Positions 28,644 through 37,554 of a stretch of 64,000 bases of DNA are shown piece after piece. Position 1 is the stretch's first letter; every line of letters starts with the position of its first letter. The position numbers and the translations under genes were made by a program. The notes beneath the pieces are model-generated. The model worked only from the letters and a program-made list of their open reading frames with translations, was not told the DNA's origin and did no database searches. This stretch comes from Lysobacter soyae. Lineage in GTDB: Bacteria; Pseudomonadota; Gammaproteobacteria; Xanthomonadales; Xanthomonadaceae. The stretch lies in NCBI RefSeq assembly GCF_019551435.1, contig NZ_CP080544.1:620001-684000 (forward strand). Reading direction: 5' to 3'.

Positions 28644-31600
28644 ATGAAGCCGACTGAAAAAAACGACCGTTTGCTCTGGGTGACGGTCACTGCCATTTGT
28701 CTTGCCACCTTCTTTGCCGATTGGGTGACTGCACTCGGTTACGCGGTGTGGTGTTTTTACTTCATCGCGGTCGGGATGACCTTGTTTCAGTCGAAGAAGT
28801 CCGCGCCGTATTTGACGGCGCTGTTTTCCACGATTCTGGTGGTCATCGGTTCGATCATTTCCCCGAAGGGTTTGGATGTCAAATACGCCTATGTGAACCG
28901 GACCATCGGCGTGATTTCCTATTGGGCCATGGCTTGGGTGGTGGCACATGCGGTCAGTACGCGCGCCCGTGTAAATGCCATGCTTTGGCTTCAGCAAGCG
29001 CAGAACGCGCTGGCCGACTCGATACGCGGCGATAAAGGGCCGGGTGCGCTGGCGGACAGTGCCATGGCTGCGCTCTGCGAACGATTGACGGCGCCGGTCG
29101 GCGTACTGTATCGGCTGGAAGCCAATGAACTGCATTTGGTGGGCGGCCACGCGGTCCCGGGGCATGTGCGCCACACCCTGCCCGCCGGCGAGGGCGTGCT
29201 GGGTGCCGTCATCCAGTCCAATTCGGTCATGCGCGTGAGTGGCCTCGACAACGCCCACCTTTCCGTGGAGACCGCCTTGGGTGAAAGCCGGCCGGCGGAA
29301 ATTCTGGCCGCGCCACTGACGGCGGAAGGCAAGGTCGTTGGCGTGATCGAGTTGGGACGCTTGCAATCGCCAACCGACGACGCGACGTCGGAAACCTTGC
29401 TGGCCAACATCTCCGAAGTGCTCGGCATGGCTGTGCGTGCGACGTTCGTCCGCCAACAGTTGGTCGACCTGTTGGAAGAAACGCAGCGGCAAAGCGAAGA
29501 ATTGCAGGCGCAACAGGAAGAACTTCGGGTCGCCAACGAGGAGCTCGAAGAGCAAAGCCGCGGGCTGCAACAGGCGCAAGTCTCTCTGGAAAATCAACAG
29601 GCCGAACTTGAACAGTCCAATGTGCAGTTGGAAGAACGGACGCATGAACTGGAAGTCGAGAAGGAAGCGTTGGTCAAATCGCGTAATGCCTTGGCGAAAA
29701 GTGCGAGTGAATTGGCCAGCGCCAGCCGCTACAAAACCGAGTTCCTGGCCAACATGTCACACGAGCTGCGCACACCACTCAACAGTTCGTTGATTTTGGC
29801 CAAGCTGTTGACCGACAACAAGCCGGGCAATCTGAACGAAGAGCAGCTCAAGTACGCCAAGGCGATTCACGACTCGAATACCGATCTGTTGAACCTCATC
29901 AACGACATTCTGGATCTGTCGCGCATCGAGGCGGGACACGTGGAGTTGGTGGCGGACCGGATCGATACGAATGCGCTCGTCACCCGCTTGAAAGAAACGT
30001 TTGAGCCGCTGGCACAGCAGAAGAACATTGCGATCGATTTCCATGTGAAATCAGTGCCCGCGAATTTGATCGGGGACAGCCAAAGACTTCAACAAATCTT
30101 GAAGAACTTGCTGGCCAACGCGATCAAATTCACGGAAGTCGGAAGGGTGGATCTGACCATCGATGCCTGCGGCAACGACGAGCTCTGTTTCAGCGTGCGG
30201 GATACCGGCATCGGCATTGCACAAGAACATATCGACAATGTTTTCGAAGCCTTCAGGCAGGCGGATGGCAGTACCAGCCGTCGCTTCGGTGGCACCGGTC
30301 TTGGACTTTCCATTTCGCGCGACCTGGCACGACGAATGGGCGGAACGCTGACGGCCACCAGTGAACTCGGCCGCGGCAGCGAATTCCTGTTGCGCATTCC
30401 TGTGGACGGCACGGCTTTCACAGAACAAGCCGCCGTTGATTCGCCCGTTGCGCCGCCGCCGGTGGCAAAGGCGGCAACCGCGGCAGCGCCGACCGAGAGT
30501 CCCGCACCGGCTTTGGTGGAAGACGATCGCCATCGCCGTGCCCAGGGTCGACGCCTTATTTTGGCGGTCGAAGACGACGCCCGATTCGCGGAGGCGCTGG
30601 TCGGTCTGGCGCATGAAATGTCGTTTGATTGCATCGTCGCACCGAATACAGATGAGGCAATGGCACTCATCGCCGAGCACGAGCCCAGTGGCATCCTGTT
30701 GGACTTGAATCTTCCGGACGGTTCGGGCTTGACGGTGCTGGAGCGTCTCAAGCGCGATCCTGCGACGCGGCACATTCCGGTACACGTGGTGTCGTCGCTC
30801 GAGCGTGACCAACGGGCGATGGAGCTCGGTGCGGTCGGTTACCTGATGAAGCCGGCAACGCGCGAATCATTGCTCGATGCCATGCGTCATCTCGAACAAC
30901 GTAGCCAACAGGCGATGCGCAAGCTGCTGATCGTCGAAGACGACGATGGTCTGCGAGGCAATCTGCAACTGCTGTTGGCACGGGAAAACCTCGACATCGT
31001 GGCGGTGGGTTCGGTAGCCGATGCGACTGCCGCCTTGTCGGAAACCAGCTTCGATTGCGTGGTCACCGACCTGGTGTTGTCCGATGGCAGTGGCTATGAC
31101 TTGCTGGAGCAAATGGCAACCGACGACGACCGGGCCTACCCGCCGGTGATTGTGTACACCGGGCGCGCGTTGAGCAAAGACGACGAACAAAAGCTGCGCC
31201 GCTATTCCAAGAGCATCATCTTGAAAGGCGCGCGTTCACCGGAGCGCTTGCTCGACGAGGTCACCTTGTTCCTGCACAGCGTGGAAGCGTCGTTGCCGTC
31301 GAACCAGCAGCGTCTGCTGCAAGAGGCGCGGCGTCGCGATGCCATTCTGGACGGGCGCACGATTCTTTTGGCGGAAGACGATGTGCGCAATATCTTCGCG
31401 CTTTCCAGCGTGTTGGAGCCGTTGGGCGTCAAGCTGGAACTGGCGAGAAACGGTCGCGAAGCCTTGGATCGTCTTGCGACCTTGAATGTCGATCTGGTCT
31501 TGATGGACATCATGATGCCGGAAATGGATGGCATCGAAGCGATGCAGCATATCCGTCGTCAACCGAAGTGGAAGGATTTGCCGATCATCGCGCTGACGGC

Positions 31601-31721
31601 AAAAGCGATGCAGGACGATCGCACCCGTTGTCTGGAAGCCGGGGCGAACGATTACATCGCCAAACCGATTGATGTAGATAAGTTGGTTTCTCTGTGCCGA
31701 GTGTGGTGTGCAGGAAGATAA
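28644..31721 (+). CDS. Membrane hybrid histidine kinase with GAF and three receiver domains
   Basis: A 1,025-residue sensor. About four hydrophobic segments (roughly 10-106) form an N-terminal membrane domain. A GAF-like domain follows (about 120-270), then a Glu/Gln-rich coiled coil (about 275-360). The kinase core has His373 in NMSHELRTPLNSS and an HATPase with LLANAIKFTEVG, DTGIGI and FGGTGLGLSIS. Three receivers end the protein: Asp687 (ILLDLNLPDGSG), Asp809 (VVTDLVLSDGSG) and Asp955 (VLMDIMMPEMDG). Its stop overlaps the cheR start by one base (TAATG), so kinase and CheR are translated together. The signal sensed cannot be told from sequence. Confidence 0.88.
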   Translation: MKPTEKNDRLLWVTVTAICLATFFADWVTALGYAVWCFYFIAVGMTLFQSKKSAPYLTALFSTILVVIGSIISPKGLDVKYAYVNRTIGVISYWAMAWVVAHAVSTRARVNAMLWLQQAQNALADSIRGDKGPGALADSAMAALCERLTAPVGVLYRLEANELHLVGGHAVPGHVRHTLPAGEGVLGAVIQSNSVMRVSGLDNAHLSVETALGESRPAEILAAPLTAEGKVVGVIELGRLQSPTDDATSETLLANISEVLGMAVRATFVRQQLVDLLEETQRQSEELQAQQEELRVANEELEEQSRGLQQAQVSLENQQAELEQSNVQLEERTHELEVEKEALVKSRNALAKSASELASASRYKTEFLANMSHELRTPLNSSLILAKLLTDNKPGNLNEEQLKYAKAIHDSNTDLLNLINDILDLSRIEAGHVELVADRIDTNALVTRLKETFEPLAQQKNIAIDFHVKSVPANLIGDSQRLQQILKNLLANAIKFTEVGRVDLTIDACGNDELCFSVRDTGIGIAQEHIDNVFEAFRQADGSTSRRFGGTGLGLSISRDLARRMGGTLTATSELGRGSEFLLRIPVDGTAFTEQAAVDSPVAPPPVAKAATAAAPTESPAPALVEDDRHRRAQGRRLILAVEDDARFAEALVGLAHEMSFDCIVAPNTDEAMALIAEHEPSGILLDLNLPDGSGLTVLERLKRDPATRHIPVHVVSSLERDQRAMELGAVGYLMKPATRESLLDAMRHLEQRSQQAMRKLLIVEDDDGLRGNLQLLLARENLDIVAVGSVADATAALSETSFDCVVTDLVLSDGSGYDLLEQMATDDDRAYPPVIVYTGRALSKDDEQKLRRYSKSIILKGARSPERLLDEVTLFLHSVEASLPSNQQRLLQEARRRDAILDGRTILLAEDDVRNIFALSSVLEPLGVKLELARNGREALDRLATLNVDLVLMDIMMPEMDGIEAMQHIRRQPKWKDLPIIALTAKAMQDDRTRCLEAGANDYIAKPIDVDKLVSLCRVWCAGR

Positions 31722-32545
31722 TGGAAGACGAAAGACTGCTAGACATAGAACTGAGAGTTTTGCTGGAAGCGATTTACCTGCGCTACCACTATGACTTTCG
31801 CAGCTACGCGATGTCGTCGATACGGCGTCGCGTAGCTCAAGCGATGGTGCGTTTCAAGGTCGACAAGATCAGTGATTTCCAGCACGACCTGCTTCGCGAT
31901 CCGGTTCTGTTTTCGGAGATGTTGCAATACCTCACGGTGCAAGTCTCTGAAATGTTTCGCGACCCAAGCTACTTCAAGGCGATCAACACCCAGGTCTTCC
32001 CTGTGCTCGCGACCTATCCCTCCCTCAAAATCTGGGTGGCCGGCTGCAGCTCCGGCGAGGAAGTCTGGTCATTGGCGATTTTGTTGAAGGAAGCCGGTCT
32101 GCTCGAGCGCACCATCATTTATGCGACGGACATCAACGCCGAGGCATTGCGCAAGGCAGAGAGCGGCACCTTCGACGTTGATCGGATTTCCCAATTCAGT
32201 CGAAATTATTTGGCGGCTGGTGGTCGGCACTCGTTGTCCGACTATTACACCAGCGCCTACCAGGGCGCGGTGTTCGATCGCGCGCTGAAACGCCAGATCG
32301 TGTTCGCGGATCACAGCCTTGCCACAGACGCGGTGTTTTCCGAAGTGCATTTCGTCTCGTGCCGCAACGTGTTGATCTATTTCAACAAGCAACTGCAAGA
32401 TCGCGCCGTCGGCCTGTTTCATGAAAGTCTGGTGCCTCTGGGGTTTCTCGGTTTGGGAAGTAAGGAGGCACTGCAGTTCGGCGCCCATCAAAACGATTTC
32501 GAGCCGTTTGTCAAAGAACAGAAAGTATTCCGGAAAGTTGCATGA
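31721..32545 (+). CDS. cheR: CheR-type protein-glutamate O-methyltransferase, not in a chemotaxis cluster
   Basis: A 274-residue SAM-dependent methyltransferase. The start ATG shares one base with the kinase stop. N-terminal helices (YDFRSYAMSSIRRRVAQAM) resemble the CheR alpha domain. The SAM-binding loop is VAGCSSGEEVWSLAI (residues 106-120), followed by YATDINAEAL and SCRNVLIYFNKQLQ. All core motifs look intact, so it should be active. It lies between a hybrid kinase and a stand-alone CheB domain; no chemoreceptor gene is nearby, so its substrate is unknown. It overlaps cheB by ATGA. Confidence 0.85.
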   Translation: MEDERLLDIELRVLLEAIYLRYHYDFRSYAMSSIRRRVAQAMVRFKVDKISDFQHDLLRDPVLFSEMLQYLTVQVSEMFRDPSYFKAINTQVFPVLATYPSLKIWVAGCSSGEEVWSLAILLKEAGLLERTIIYATDINAEALRKAESGTFDVDRISQFSRNYLAAGGRHSLSDYYTSAYQGAVFDRALKRQIVFADHSLATDAVFSEVHFVSCRNVLIYFNKQLQDRAVGLFHESLVPLGFLGLGSKEALQFGAHQNDFEPFVKEQKVFRKVA

Positions 32546-33129
32546 ACACCCTGTTGTGCGCGCGAACCGATTTTGACGCGGTCGTGGTCGGCGCCTCCGC
32601 CGGCGGTGTCAGCGCGTTACAGACTTTGACGTCGCGTTTGCCGGCAGATTTCGGCATTCCCGTGTTCATTGTGTTGCACGTGCCGCGTGACCGGCCGAAT
32701 GGCCTGTCGGAATTGCTGGGCGCGCGCTGTGCTTTGCCCGTGTCGGAAGCGGAAGACAAGCAAACAGTGACGGGCGGCAATGTCGTCATCGCACCGCCCG
32801 ACTATCATTTGCTGATCGAGACGCGCGAGAGCGTCGCCTTGTCGGTGGACGCGCCGGTACTCTTTTCACGTCCTGCAATAGACGTGTTGTTTGAATCGGC
32901 CGCATGCGTGTTCGGCGCACGCTTGTTGGCCATCCTGCTGACCGGTGCCAGTACGGACGGTTCCGAAGGTGTTGCTGCAGTTCGTGCGGTCGGCGGCAAC
33001 GTTTGGATACAAGACCCTGCCGACGCTACTGCCCCATTAATGCCTGCCGCTGCCATCGCGCACGCCGGAGCGGACGCGGTACTGACCTTGGAACAAATAT
33101 GCCTTGCCCTTGAGAACACGAATACATGA
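32542..33129 (+). CDS. cheB: CheB-type methylesterase catalytic domain, no receiver
   Basis: A 195-residue protein consisting only of the CheB catalytic domain. The triad is intact: Ser19 in VVGASAGGVSAL, His46 in IVLHVPRD and Asp139 in LTGASTDGSEG. The usual N-terminal receiver is absent, so its activity cannot be set by phosphorylation in cis. It would remove methyl groups from glutamates modified by the adjacent CheR, or deamidate glutamines. Both ends overlap neighbours by ATGA, implying matched production of all four operon proteins. Confidence 0.87.
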   Translation: MNTLLCARTDFDAVVVGASAGGVSALQTLTSRLPADFGIPVFIVLHVPRDRPNGLSELLGARCALPVSEAEDKQTVTGGNVVIAPPDYHLLIETRESVALSVDAPVLFSRPAIDVLFESAACVFGARLLAILLTGASTDGSEGVAAVRAVGGNVWIQDPADATAPLMPAAAIAHAGADAVLTLEQICLALENTNT

Positions 33130-34292
33130 CCAATCCGACCTTGCAAGCCAGTCGCCTCCTCGAAATGCAATTGGCGCCGGCGAAAATCCTGATCGTGGAT
33201 GATGTGCCGCAGAACTTGTTGGCGATGCGGGCATTGCTGGAAGGTGAGGAGGTCCAAGTGCTCACTGCCCAGTCAGGTGCGGAAGCGCTTGAACTTCTGC
33301 TCGAAAATGATGTCGCTGTGGCTTTGCTTGACGTCAACATGCCGGAAATCAACGGCTTCGATCTGGCGGAGCTCATCCGCGGTTCTCCGAGAACCAGCCA
33401 CGTTCCGATCATTTTCCTGACCGCCTCGCCGCAAGATCCGGGGCGTGCCTTCCGGGGTTACGAGTCGGGTGCCGTCGACTTCTTGCACAAACCGATTGAG
33501 CCGCATGTGATCTTGAGCAAGGTCCGGGTTTTCGTCGAGCTCCATCAGCAACGTGCCATGTTGCGTGAGCACAACGAGCGCTTGAAAAAATCACTCGAGC
33601 TCAATGAAACCATGATTGCCGTCATGACTCATGACCTGCGTACGCCGCTCACAGTGATCAGCCTCAATGCGCAAATGCTCGGTCTCGGTGCGACCACAGC
33701 GGATATGCAAACCTTAGCGCATCGAATCGGAAACAGTGCCGATCGCATGGCGCGAATGATTCAACAGTTGCTCGATTTCACCCGGATTCGCGCGGGGATA
33801 CTGCGCTTGGAAAAACGCAAAGCGGATTTGCATGACGCCGCCGATCGTGTAGTGACGGAACTGCTTCAGACCCACCCCAAAGCGCAACTGGAAACCGCCT
33901 TTGCCGGAGATCTGACCGGCGTCTTCGACGCCGACCGCGTCGAGCAGATCCTGTCGAACATGGTTGGAAATGCATTGCAGAACGCCACCGGCGGAGTCGT
34001 TCACTTACGTGTGGACGGCACAGAGCGGGACACCTTGTCCATCGAGGTGCAAAACGACGGGCAGGTTCCCGAAGATCTCCTGCCGCGCCTGTTCGAGCCT
34101 TTCAAAGGCAGTTTCCATGCCACCCAAGGCCTCGGTCTAGGGCTGTACATCGTCGACCAATTCGCCCGTGCGCATGGGGGATTCGCGTCGGCACAGAACG
34201 TGCAAGGACAAGTTATGGTGCGGGTCGAGTTTCCGCGTGGGTCGGTCGAGACAAGGGCGCAGGCCTCGGCTCTAACGCTGAAAAATTCATAA
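33126..34292 (+). CDS. Soluble receiver-histidine kinase (REC-HisKA-HATPase)
   Basis: A 388-residue cytoplasmic protein. The N-terminal receiver has KILIVDDVPQNLLAMRALLE, Asp69 in ALLDVNMPEINGF and Lys in DFLHKPIEPH. A helical connector follows, then the kinase core with His169 in MTHDLRTPLTVISLN and an HATPase with GNALQNATGG and TQGLGLGLYIV. The receiver-first order suggests that an upstream kinase, probably the hybrid kinase of the same operon, phosphorylates it and so controls its own autokinase activity. It is the last gene of the coupled four-gene operon (ATGA overlap with cheB). Its output regulator is not evident. Confidence 0.87.
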   Translation: MTNPTLQASRLLEMQLAPAKILIVDDVPQNLLAMRALLEGEEVQVLTAQSGAEALELLLENDVAVALLDVNMPEINGFDLAELIRGSPRTSHVPIIFLTASPQDPGRAFRGYESGAVDFLHKPIEPHVILSKVRVFVELHQQRAMLREHNERLKKSLELNETMIAVMTHDLRTPLTVISLNAQMLGLGATTADMQTLAHRIGNSADRMARMIQQLLDFTRIRAGILRLEKRKADLHDAADRVVTELLQTHPKAQLETAFAGDLTGVFDADRVEQILSNMVGNALQNATGGVVHLRVDGTERDTLSIEVQNDGQVPEDLLPRLFEPFKGSFHATQGLGLGLYIVDQFARAHGGFASAQNVQGQVMVRVEFPRGSVETRAQASALTLKNS

Positions 34293-34335
34293 ATATCGGC
34301 TGCGTTTCACGCCATTTCGACGTGAAGAACGGCAT

Positions 34336-34353
34336 CTTTCACAAAGCTGAAAG
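34336..34353 (+). promoter_or_regulatory. Small stem-loop before the OmpR-type regulator
   Basis: CTTTCA and TGAAAG form a perfect six-base stem with a six-base loop ending about 12 bases before the ATG at 34366, next to the GGGAG ribosome-binding site. A second dyad (TTCACG/CGTGAA, nine-base loop) is at 34306-34326. Neither is followed by a T run, so they are weak as terminators. A role in translation control is speculative. Confidence 0.25.
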
Positions 34354-34365
34354 GGAGCGCAAGCA

Positions 34366-35079
34366 ATGACGACAACACAACAAGAGGGCGGACTTGTCCT
34401 CATAGTCGAAGACAATCGCAACATTTCCGAAATGGTCGGTGAGTTTCTCGAGAGCCGCGGCTTCGAAGTGGATTACGCCCAAGACGGTCTGGATGGCTAC
34501 CGCTTGGCCACGGAAAACACCTATGACGTGATCGTGCTCGACCTGATGTTGCCGCGAATGGACGGTATCGAAGTCTGTAAAAAGTTGCGTGAAGAGGCGC
34601 GCCGTTCGACCCCGATTCTCATGTTGACCGCGCGCGACACCTTGGACGAGAAGTTGACCGGTCTCTCCGCGGGTGCCGATGACTACCTGACCAAACCCTT
34701 CGCGATTCAAGAACTCGAGGCGCGTTTGCGCGTCTTGATCCGTCGCGAACGTCGCCAAGTGGGTTCGGAAGTGTTGAAAGTCGGTGATCTTGTTCTGGAT
34801 CCGGGCAGTCTGCGCGCCACGCGCGGCGGCACCGAATTGCTGCTGTCGCCGATCGGCTTGAAGCTACTCACCATTTTGATGCGCGAGTCGCCGCGCGTGG
34901 TCGGACGTCACGACATCGAGCGCGAAATCTGGGGCAACAGCTTGCCGGATTCGGATACCCTGCGCAGCCATCTTTACAACCTGCGGAAGATCATCGACAA
35001 GCCGTTCAAGAAGCAATTGCTTCATACGGTCCAAAGTGCGGGCTATCGCGTCGCGGATATCGACCAGCCGCCGAGCTGA
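34366..35079 (+). CDS. OmpR/PhoB-family response regulator
   Basis: A 237-residue DNA-binding regulator. The receiver has VLIVEDNRNISEMVGEFLES, Asp59 in VIVLDLMLPRMDG, the Thr region LMLTARDTLDEK and Lys in LTKPFAIQ. The winged-helix output domain ends with LRSHLYNLRKIIDKPF and LLHTVQSAGYRV. A GGGAG site lies about nine bases before the start. Its partner kinase begins nine bases downstream. The likely role is transcription control of envelope genes, given the following kinase and dgkA; targets are not visible. Confidence 0.9.
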   Translation: MTTTQQEGGLVLIVEDNRNISEMVGEFLESRGFEVDYAQDGLDGYRLATENTYDVIVLDLMLPRMDGIEVCKKLREEARRSTPILMLTARDTLDEKLTGLSAGADDYLTKPFAIQELEARLRVLIRRERRQVGSEVLKVGDLVLDPGSLRATRGGTELLLSPIGLKLLTILMRESPRVVGRHDIEREIWGNSLPDSDTLRSHLYNLRKIIDKPFKKQLLHTVQSAGYRVADIDQPPS

Positions 35080-35088
35080 CGTGCCGAC

Positions 35089-36402
35089 GTGGCAAAAACT
35101 CCGCAAAGGTTGTCGCATCAACTTCGCCGCCACTTCATCCTCCAAGCGTTGGGTGTGGCGGTGTTGCTGGTGGCCGGTACTTTTCTGGGTAGCAAGGCCA
35201 TCAGCGAATACTTGTTGCGTGACCGGATTCGTACCGAGGTCAACCAACTCTGGGCATTGATCGAGCGGAACCCGAAGGCGCCGCTCCCGAAAGCCTTGAA
35301 TTACGAGGCCTATTTCGTCCCCGCCGGCGCGCAACCGGACCAGGTGCCGGCCGAATTGCGCGTGATGTCCGACGGCTTCCATCGGCTCAGTACCGCCGGC
35401 TGGTTGGAAGCGGACAAGGTTGTCTACGTGGGCGACCGCGCGGAAGGCAAAATCTATGTGGTTACTGCCCGCTCGACGATCGACCGCGTCGTCATCGGGA
35501 TCACGCTCCTCTCAGGTTTGGTCTCGCTTATCGCGGTGTGGAGCATGATCGCCTTTACCAACCGGCGATTGCGACGCTTGATGACGCCGCTTGCTGAGTT
35601 TTCGCATGCAGTCGACAGTTGGGATCCGGAACGGGGCGACGTCGCACAGCTGAAGTACGCAGGACGCGGTGTCAGCAAAATCCGCGAAGTGGAACAATTG
35701 CGTACCGCGGTCGTCGAGATGGCGGGACGGATGAACAACTTCGTCGAGCGCGAGCGCAATTTTACACGCGATGCGAGCCATGAGCTGCGGACACCACTGA
35801 CAGTGGTCCGCATGGCGCACGACATGCTGACACTGGAGACAGGACTTTCGCCGCGCGGCACGCGTGCGCTCAATCGAATCGATCAAGTCACCAAGGAAAT
35901 CGAAGGCCTGGTGGAGTCATTGCTGGTGCTGGCGCGCCACCCCAATGTCGACATCGAAGTGGACGAGTTTTATGCATTGCCGATAGTGGAAGAGGCCATT
36001 GCACGCATTCAATCGCATTCGGACAACCCGGCGCTCGACATCCATCTCGATGCGCACGCGAACCCGCTAATCGAAGCCCCGCCGCGCATGTTGGCGGTCG
36101 TCTTGAACGAGTTGTTGGAAAACGCGCTGAGTTTTACCGAGCAAGGCAGCATCACTGTGGTACTGCGCGAAAACTCGTTGGACGTCATCGACACCGGCAT
36201 CGGCATGAGCGCGGATACCCTTGCCCGTGTGTTCGATCCGTTCTTCCGCGAGGACATCTCCCGCCAAAACGCCAAAGGTCTTGGATTGAACGTCGTCAGA
36301 CGGCTGGTCGAGCGCATTGGTTGGACGCTGCGGCTGAGAAGCCGGTTGTCGGAAGGAACGGTCGCGACACTCAATTTCAGGCGTCGCCAGGAAGACACCT
36401 GA
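35089..36402 (+). CDS. Membrane sensor histidine kinase, partner of the upstream regulator
   Basis: A 437-residue EnvZ-type kinase starting at GTG. The first membrane segment is at about 16-36, a periplasmic sensor of about 95 residues follows, and the second membrane segment is at about 133-156. After a HAMP-like linker the phospho-acceptor is His231 in RDASHELRTPLTVVRM. ATP-binding motifs are LNELLENALSF, DTGIGM and KGLGLNVVRRL. The adjacent dgkA suggests an envelope-lipid or stress theme, as with ColRS-type systems, but the sequence does not prove that identity. Confidence 0.88.
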   Translation: MAKTPQRLSHQLRRHFILQALGVAVLLVAGTFLGSKAISEYLLRDRIRTEVNQLWALIERNPKAPLPKALNYEAYFVPAGAQPDQVPAELRVMSDGFHRLSTAGWLEADKVVYVGDRAEGKIYVVTARSTIDRVVIGITLLSGLVSLIAVWSMIAFTNRRLRRLMTPLAEFSHAVDSWDPERGDVAQLKYAGRGVSKIREVEQLRTAVVEMAGRMNNFVERERNFTRDASHELRTPLTVVRMAHDMLTLETGLSPRGTRALNRIDQVTKEIEGLVESLLVLARHPNVDIEVDEFYALPIVEEAIARIQSHSDNPALDIHLDAHANPLIEAPPRMLAVVLNELLENALSFTEQGSITVVLRENSLDVIDTGIGMSADTLARVFDPFFREDISRQNAKGLGLNVVRRLVERIGWTLRLRSRLSEGTVATLNFRRRQEDT

Positions 36403-36456
36403 GCGACATCCCCATGTCATCCGCACGATAGTGGCCTATGGCAGAATCGTGCAGAT

Positions 36457-36837
36457 ATGGCAGACTCCCACGGACACCTCCCGCGCGGTCCACGCGGCAT
36501 CTATTTCGCGACACTTTGGTCGATCAAAGGTTTGAAAGCCGCTTGGCTGCACGAATCCTCCTTCCGTCTGGAAGTTGTGCTTTTTATCTTCGCCTTTCCC
36601 TTGGGTCTATGGCTGGGTCATTCGCCGGTGGAGCGCGCTTTGCTCTGCGGCATCCTGCTCCCGGTGATGGCGATGGAATTGATGAATTCGGCGGTTGAAG
36701 CCGTCATCGAACGCTACGGACCCGAATTCCACGAGCTGGCAGGGCGTGCGAAAGACATGGGTTCGGCCGCCGTGTTCGTCTGCATGATGGCCGTACTCCT
36801 AGTGTGGGGAATGATCTTGATCCCCCGCTTTTTGTGA
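36457..36837 (+). CDS. dgkA: Diacylglycerol kinase
   Basis: A 126-residue integral membrane enzyme that phosphorylates diacylglycerol to phosphatidate, recycling lipid left from glucan or LPS modification. The family signature AMELMNSAVEAVIERYG holds the catalytic Glu and metal ligands. Membrane segments are at about 40-56, 60-78 and 104-123. An N-terminal amphipathic helix carries WSIKGLKAAWLHESSFRLEV. Length fits the proteobacterial trimeric DgkA (E. coli 122). It follows the sensor kinase after 54 bases. Confidence 0.93.
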   Translation: MADSHGHLPRGPRGIYFATLWSIKGLKAAWLHESSFRLEVVLFIFAFPLGLWLGHSPVERALLCGILLPVMAMELMNSAVEAVIERYGPEFHELAGRAKDMGSAAVFVCMMAVLLVWGMILIPRFL

Positions 36838-36914
36838 CCTCGATCGCCGCACTTCACCTTGTCATTACATTTCGTTTTCGATGATGTCCCATTGATTCAA
36901 TTCGGATTCATGAC

Positions 36915-37517
36915 ATGTCTTTGCGCATTCTGCTCGTCATTTTGCTCGCCTCGCTTCTGTCGGGCTGTGGCTATAACACCATTCAACAAAAAGACGAGGG
37001 CGTAAAAGCCGCTTGGTCGCAAGTGTTGAATCAATACAAGCGGCGGGCCGATCTGGTACCGAATCTGGTGAATACCGTGAAGGGCTACGCCTCGCATGAA
37101 GAACGCGTCCTGACCGAAGTCACCGCCGCTCGTGCGAAAGTCGGTTCGATCAATGTCAATGCCGACGATCCGGCATCGGTGAAGCAATTCCAAGACGCCC
37201 AAGTGCAGTTGCAAAGCGCCATTGGACGCCTGTTGATGGTGTCGGAAAACTATCCGCAACTGAAGGCGGATCAAAACTTCCTGCAACTGCAGGCGCAGTT
37301 GGAAGGGACTGAAAACCGCATCTCGGTGGAACGCAAGAACTACATAGAGACCGTGCAGGATTACAACACCTACATCCGCAAGTTCCCGGTCAATCTCACC
37401 GCCATGATGTTCGGTTACAAGCCGAAAGCGAATTTCACGGTCGAGAACGAAGCGCAAATCCAAAATGCGCCGACGGTGGATTTCGGCGGTCAGCAGCCCG
37501 CCCCGGCGTCAAACTGA
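36915..37517 (+). CDS. lemA: LemA family protein
   Basis: A 200-residue LemA-fold protein. The N-terminal hydrophobic segment ends with a lipobox-like LLSGC, so it may be a lipoprotein. The family motif is KAAWSQVLNQYKRRADLVPN, followed by the long helical hairpin and the closing region YIRKFPVNLTAMMFGYKPK. LemA function is poorly understood; it often sits beside TPM-domain genes, as here. The TPM gene starts 37 bases downstream. Confidence 0.9.
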   Translation: MSLRILLVILLASLLSGCGYNTIQQKDEGVKAAWSQVLNQYKRRADLVPNLVNTVKGYASHEERVLTEVTAARAKVGSINVNADDPASVKQFQDAQVQLQSAIGRLLMVSENYPQLKADQNFLQLQAQLEGTENRISVERKNYIETVQDYNTYIRKFPVNLTAMMFGYKPKANFTVENEAQIQNAPTVDFGGQQPAPASN

Positions 37518-37554
37518 GCACGCGCGCCCGGGTGCGCGGTCAAACGTGTTGACG

